Below, piece after piece: positions 6,288 through 6,546 of a stretch of 6,546 nucleotides of DNA. Positions within the stretch are counted from its first letter, which is position 1, and the number at the start of each line of letters is the position of its first letter. The stretch is taken from contig NZ_JAIVFR010000372.1 of NCBI RefSeq assembly GCF_020829685.1, forward strand, positions 1-6,546, read 5' to 3'. The position numbers and the translations under genes were made by a program. The notes below the pieces were generated by a model. That model saw nothing but the letters and a program-made list of their open reading frames with translations. It had not been told where the DNA came from and made no database searches. The stretch is from Nostoc sp. CHAB 5715 (GTDB lineage Bacteria; Cyanobacteriota; Cyanobacteriia; Cyanobacteriales; Nostocaceae).

Positions 6288-6311
6288 ACCTAGTTTTGGT
6301 TCAAAATTTCT
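6268..6311. repeat. 10-bp inverted repeat at the 3' end of the recombinase gene
   Basis: AGAAATTTTG (6268-6277) and CAAAATTTCT (6302-6311) are perfect inverted repeats around 24 nt. Inside is a second stem, GAACC (6286-6290) / GGTTC (6298-6302), which shares one base with the outer arm. It spans the recombinase stop codon, so it may act as an mRNA 3' structure or bidirectional block. There is no following T-run, so I do not call it an intrinsic terminator. Confidence 0.4.
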
Positions 6312-6335
6312 ACAAATCAATGCTTTCAGCCGGAT

Positions 6336-6390
6336 TTCTTTACAAAACTTTACAACGTGTCCCATTTTACACGTATTTCGTCATGACCCC
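6336..6390 (-). repeat. Right terminal inverted repeat of the Tn3-family element
   Basis: This is the reverse complement of the left repeat with one difference (position 6376). Its inner part holds two copies of CTTTACAA (6338-6345 and 6348-6355) exactly 10 bp apart, also present in the left repeat, a likely helically phased transposase contact. The outer end reads CATGACCCC, whose ATG (6383-6385) is in frame with the NRPS fragment. The 5 bp outside are TACAC. Confidence 0.93.
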
Positions 6391-6546
6391 TACACCACTG
6401 TTTCAGGTAATGTTTGTCCTGCAAAATGCACCGATGCCACCCTTGGAGTTGCCAGAACTGATCCTGAATCCTGTGATGGTGGACAGTAAGACAGCCAAGG
6501 TTGACCTGTCTCTATCGATGACAGATACGCCGCAGGGATTGATGGG
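6383..6546 (+). CDS. 5'-truncated NRPS condensation-domain fragment, runs off right edge
   Basis: From 6392 the frame reads TPLFQVMFVLQNAPMPPLEL and later VDSKTAKVDLSLSMTDTPQG. This is the segment of a non-ribosomal peptide synthetase condensation domain that starts at the late C7-type motif (SxTPLFQVMF) and leads towards the end of the domain. NRPS condensation domains join amino-acid units on carrier proteins. The catalytic HHxxxDG motif lies well upstream in the family and is absent here, because the frame begins at the transposon boundary. The terminal repeat supplies an in-frame ATG (6383-6385), giving MTP before the native sequence, and the same frame is also open back through the repeat. 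Without its upstream half this first domain cannot work, though modules beyond the window could be intact. Family assignment is confident although only 52 native codons are visible. Confidence 0.82.
   Translation, partial: MTPTPLFQVMFVLQNAPMPPLELPELILNPVMVDSKTAKVDLSLSMTDTPQGLM

Larger units (their letters stand above)
2470..6390. mobile_element. Tn3-family transposon (3921 bp) with tyrosine recombinase
   Basis: The element is defined by 55-bp terminal inverted repeats beginning GGGG, typical of the Tn3 family, and by a Tn3-type transposase. Content in order: left repeat, tnpA (minus, frameshifted), a 197-bp divergent spacer with a direct repeat, and a FimB/FimE-like tyrosine recombinase (plus), then the right repeat. 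There are no passenger genes. Tn3 elements move by replicative transposition through a cointegrate, which a resolvase then separates. Here the only candidate resolvase is the tyrosine recombinase, recalling the TnpI arrangement of Tn4430. The expected 5-bp target duplication is absent (CTTAT on the left, TACAC on the right). The left flank is non-coding sequence after a recombinase gene, while the right flank is NRPS coding sequence, so the outer context has been rearranged. Confidence 0.88.

Noticed and set aside
6336..6376. Outward promoter inside the right terminal repeat (two TTTACA hexamers as -35)
   Set aside because: No acceptable -10 hexamer at 16-19 bp spacing from either; the best options (CATTTT, GTATTT) are weak.
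6175..6489. Plus-strand 104-codon frame across the right transposon end
   Set aside because: It overlaps the recombinase end, the terminal repeat and the NRPS frame in a different phase; the NRPS frame clearly carries the conserved protein sequence.

Overview
The window is a patchwork of mobile DNA, most likely from a filamentous, Nostoc-type cyanobacterium. The evidence is five copies of the cyanobacterial palindrome GCGATCGC (HIP1; at 1286, 1591, 1905, 2081 and 6256), a cyanobacteria-like mix of AT-rich and GC-richer segments, and a piece of a non-ribosomal peptide synthetase (NRPS) at the right edge.

Left block (1-2469). Two short, unrecognised minus-strand reading frames come first: a complete one of 54 codons (209-373) and one running off the left edge (1-165). 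Next come two paralogous tyrosine recombinases of about 320 residues transcribed away from each other (448-1431 on minus, 1478-2422 on plus). Their shared upstream spacer is only 46 bp and is dense with palindromes. Both proteins keep the full R-K-HxxR-H-Y catalytic set.

Central block (2470-6390). This is a 3921-bp Tn3-family transposon bounded by 55-bp terminal inverted repeats that start with GGGG and differ at one position. It carries tnpA on the minus strand (2544-5505; DUF4158-type N-terminus plus DDE catalytic domain). One extra base near 3210-3222 splits tnpA, so this copy probably makes no full-length transposase. Diverging from it is a small (194-residue) FimB/FimE-like tyrosine recombinase (5703-6287), which presumably takes the place of the usual serine resolvase. 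A 15-bp direct repeat in the spacer between them is a candidate part of its recombination site.

Right block (6391-6546). A plus-strand frame encodes the late part of an NRPS condensation domain and begins directly at the transposon end. The upstream half of that domain is not on the other side of the transposon, and the two 5-bp flanks (CTTAT and TACAC) do not match. The transposon therefore does not sit in a simple insertion: its outer flanks come from different loci, which implies a deletion or other rearrangement after insertion.

I saw no rRNA, tRNA or CRISPR array. There is no gene-free stretch longer than 300 bp.
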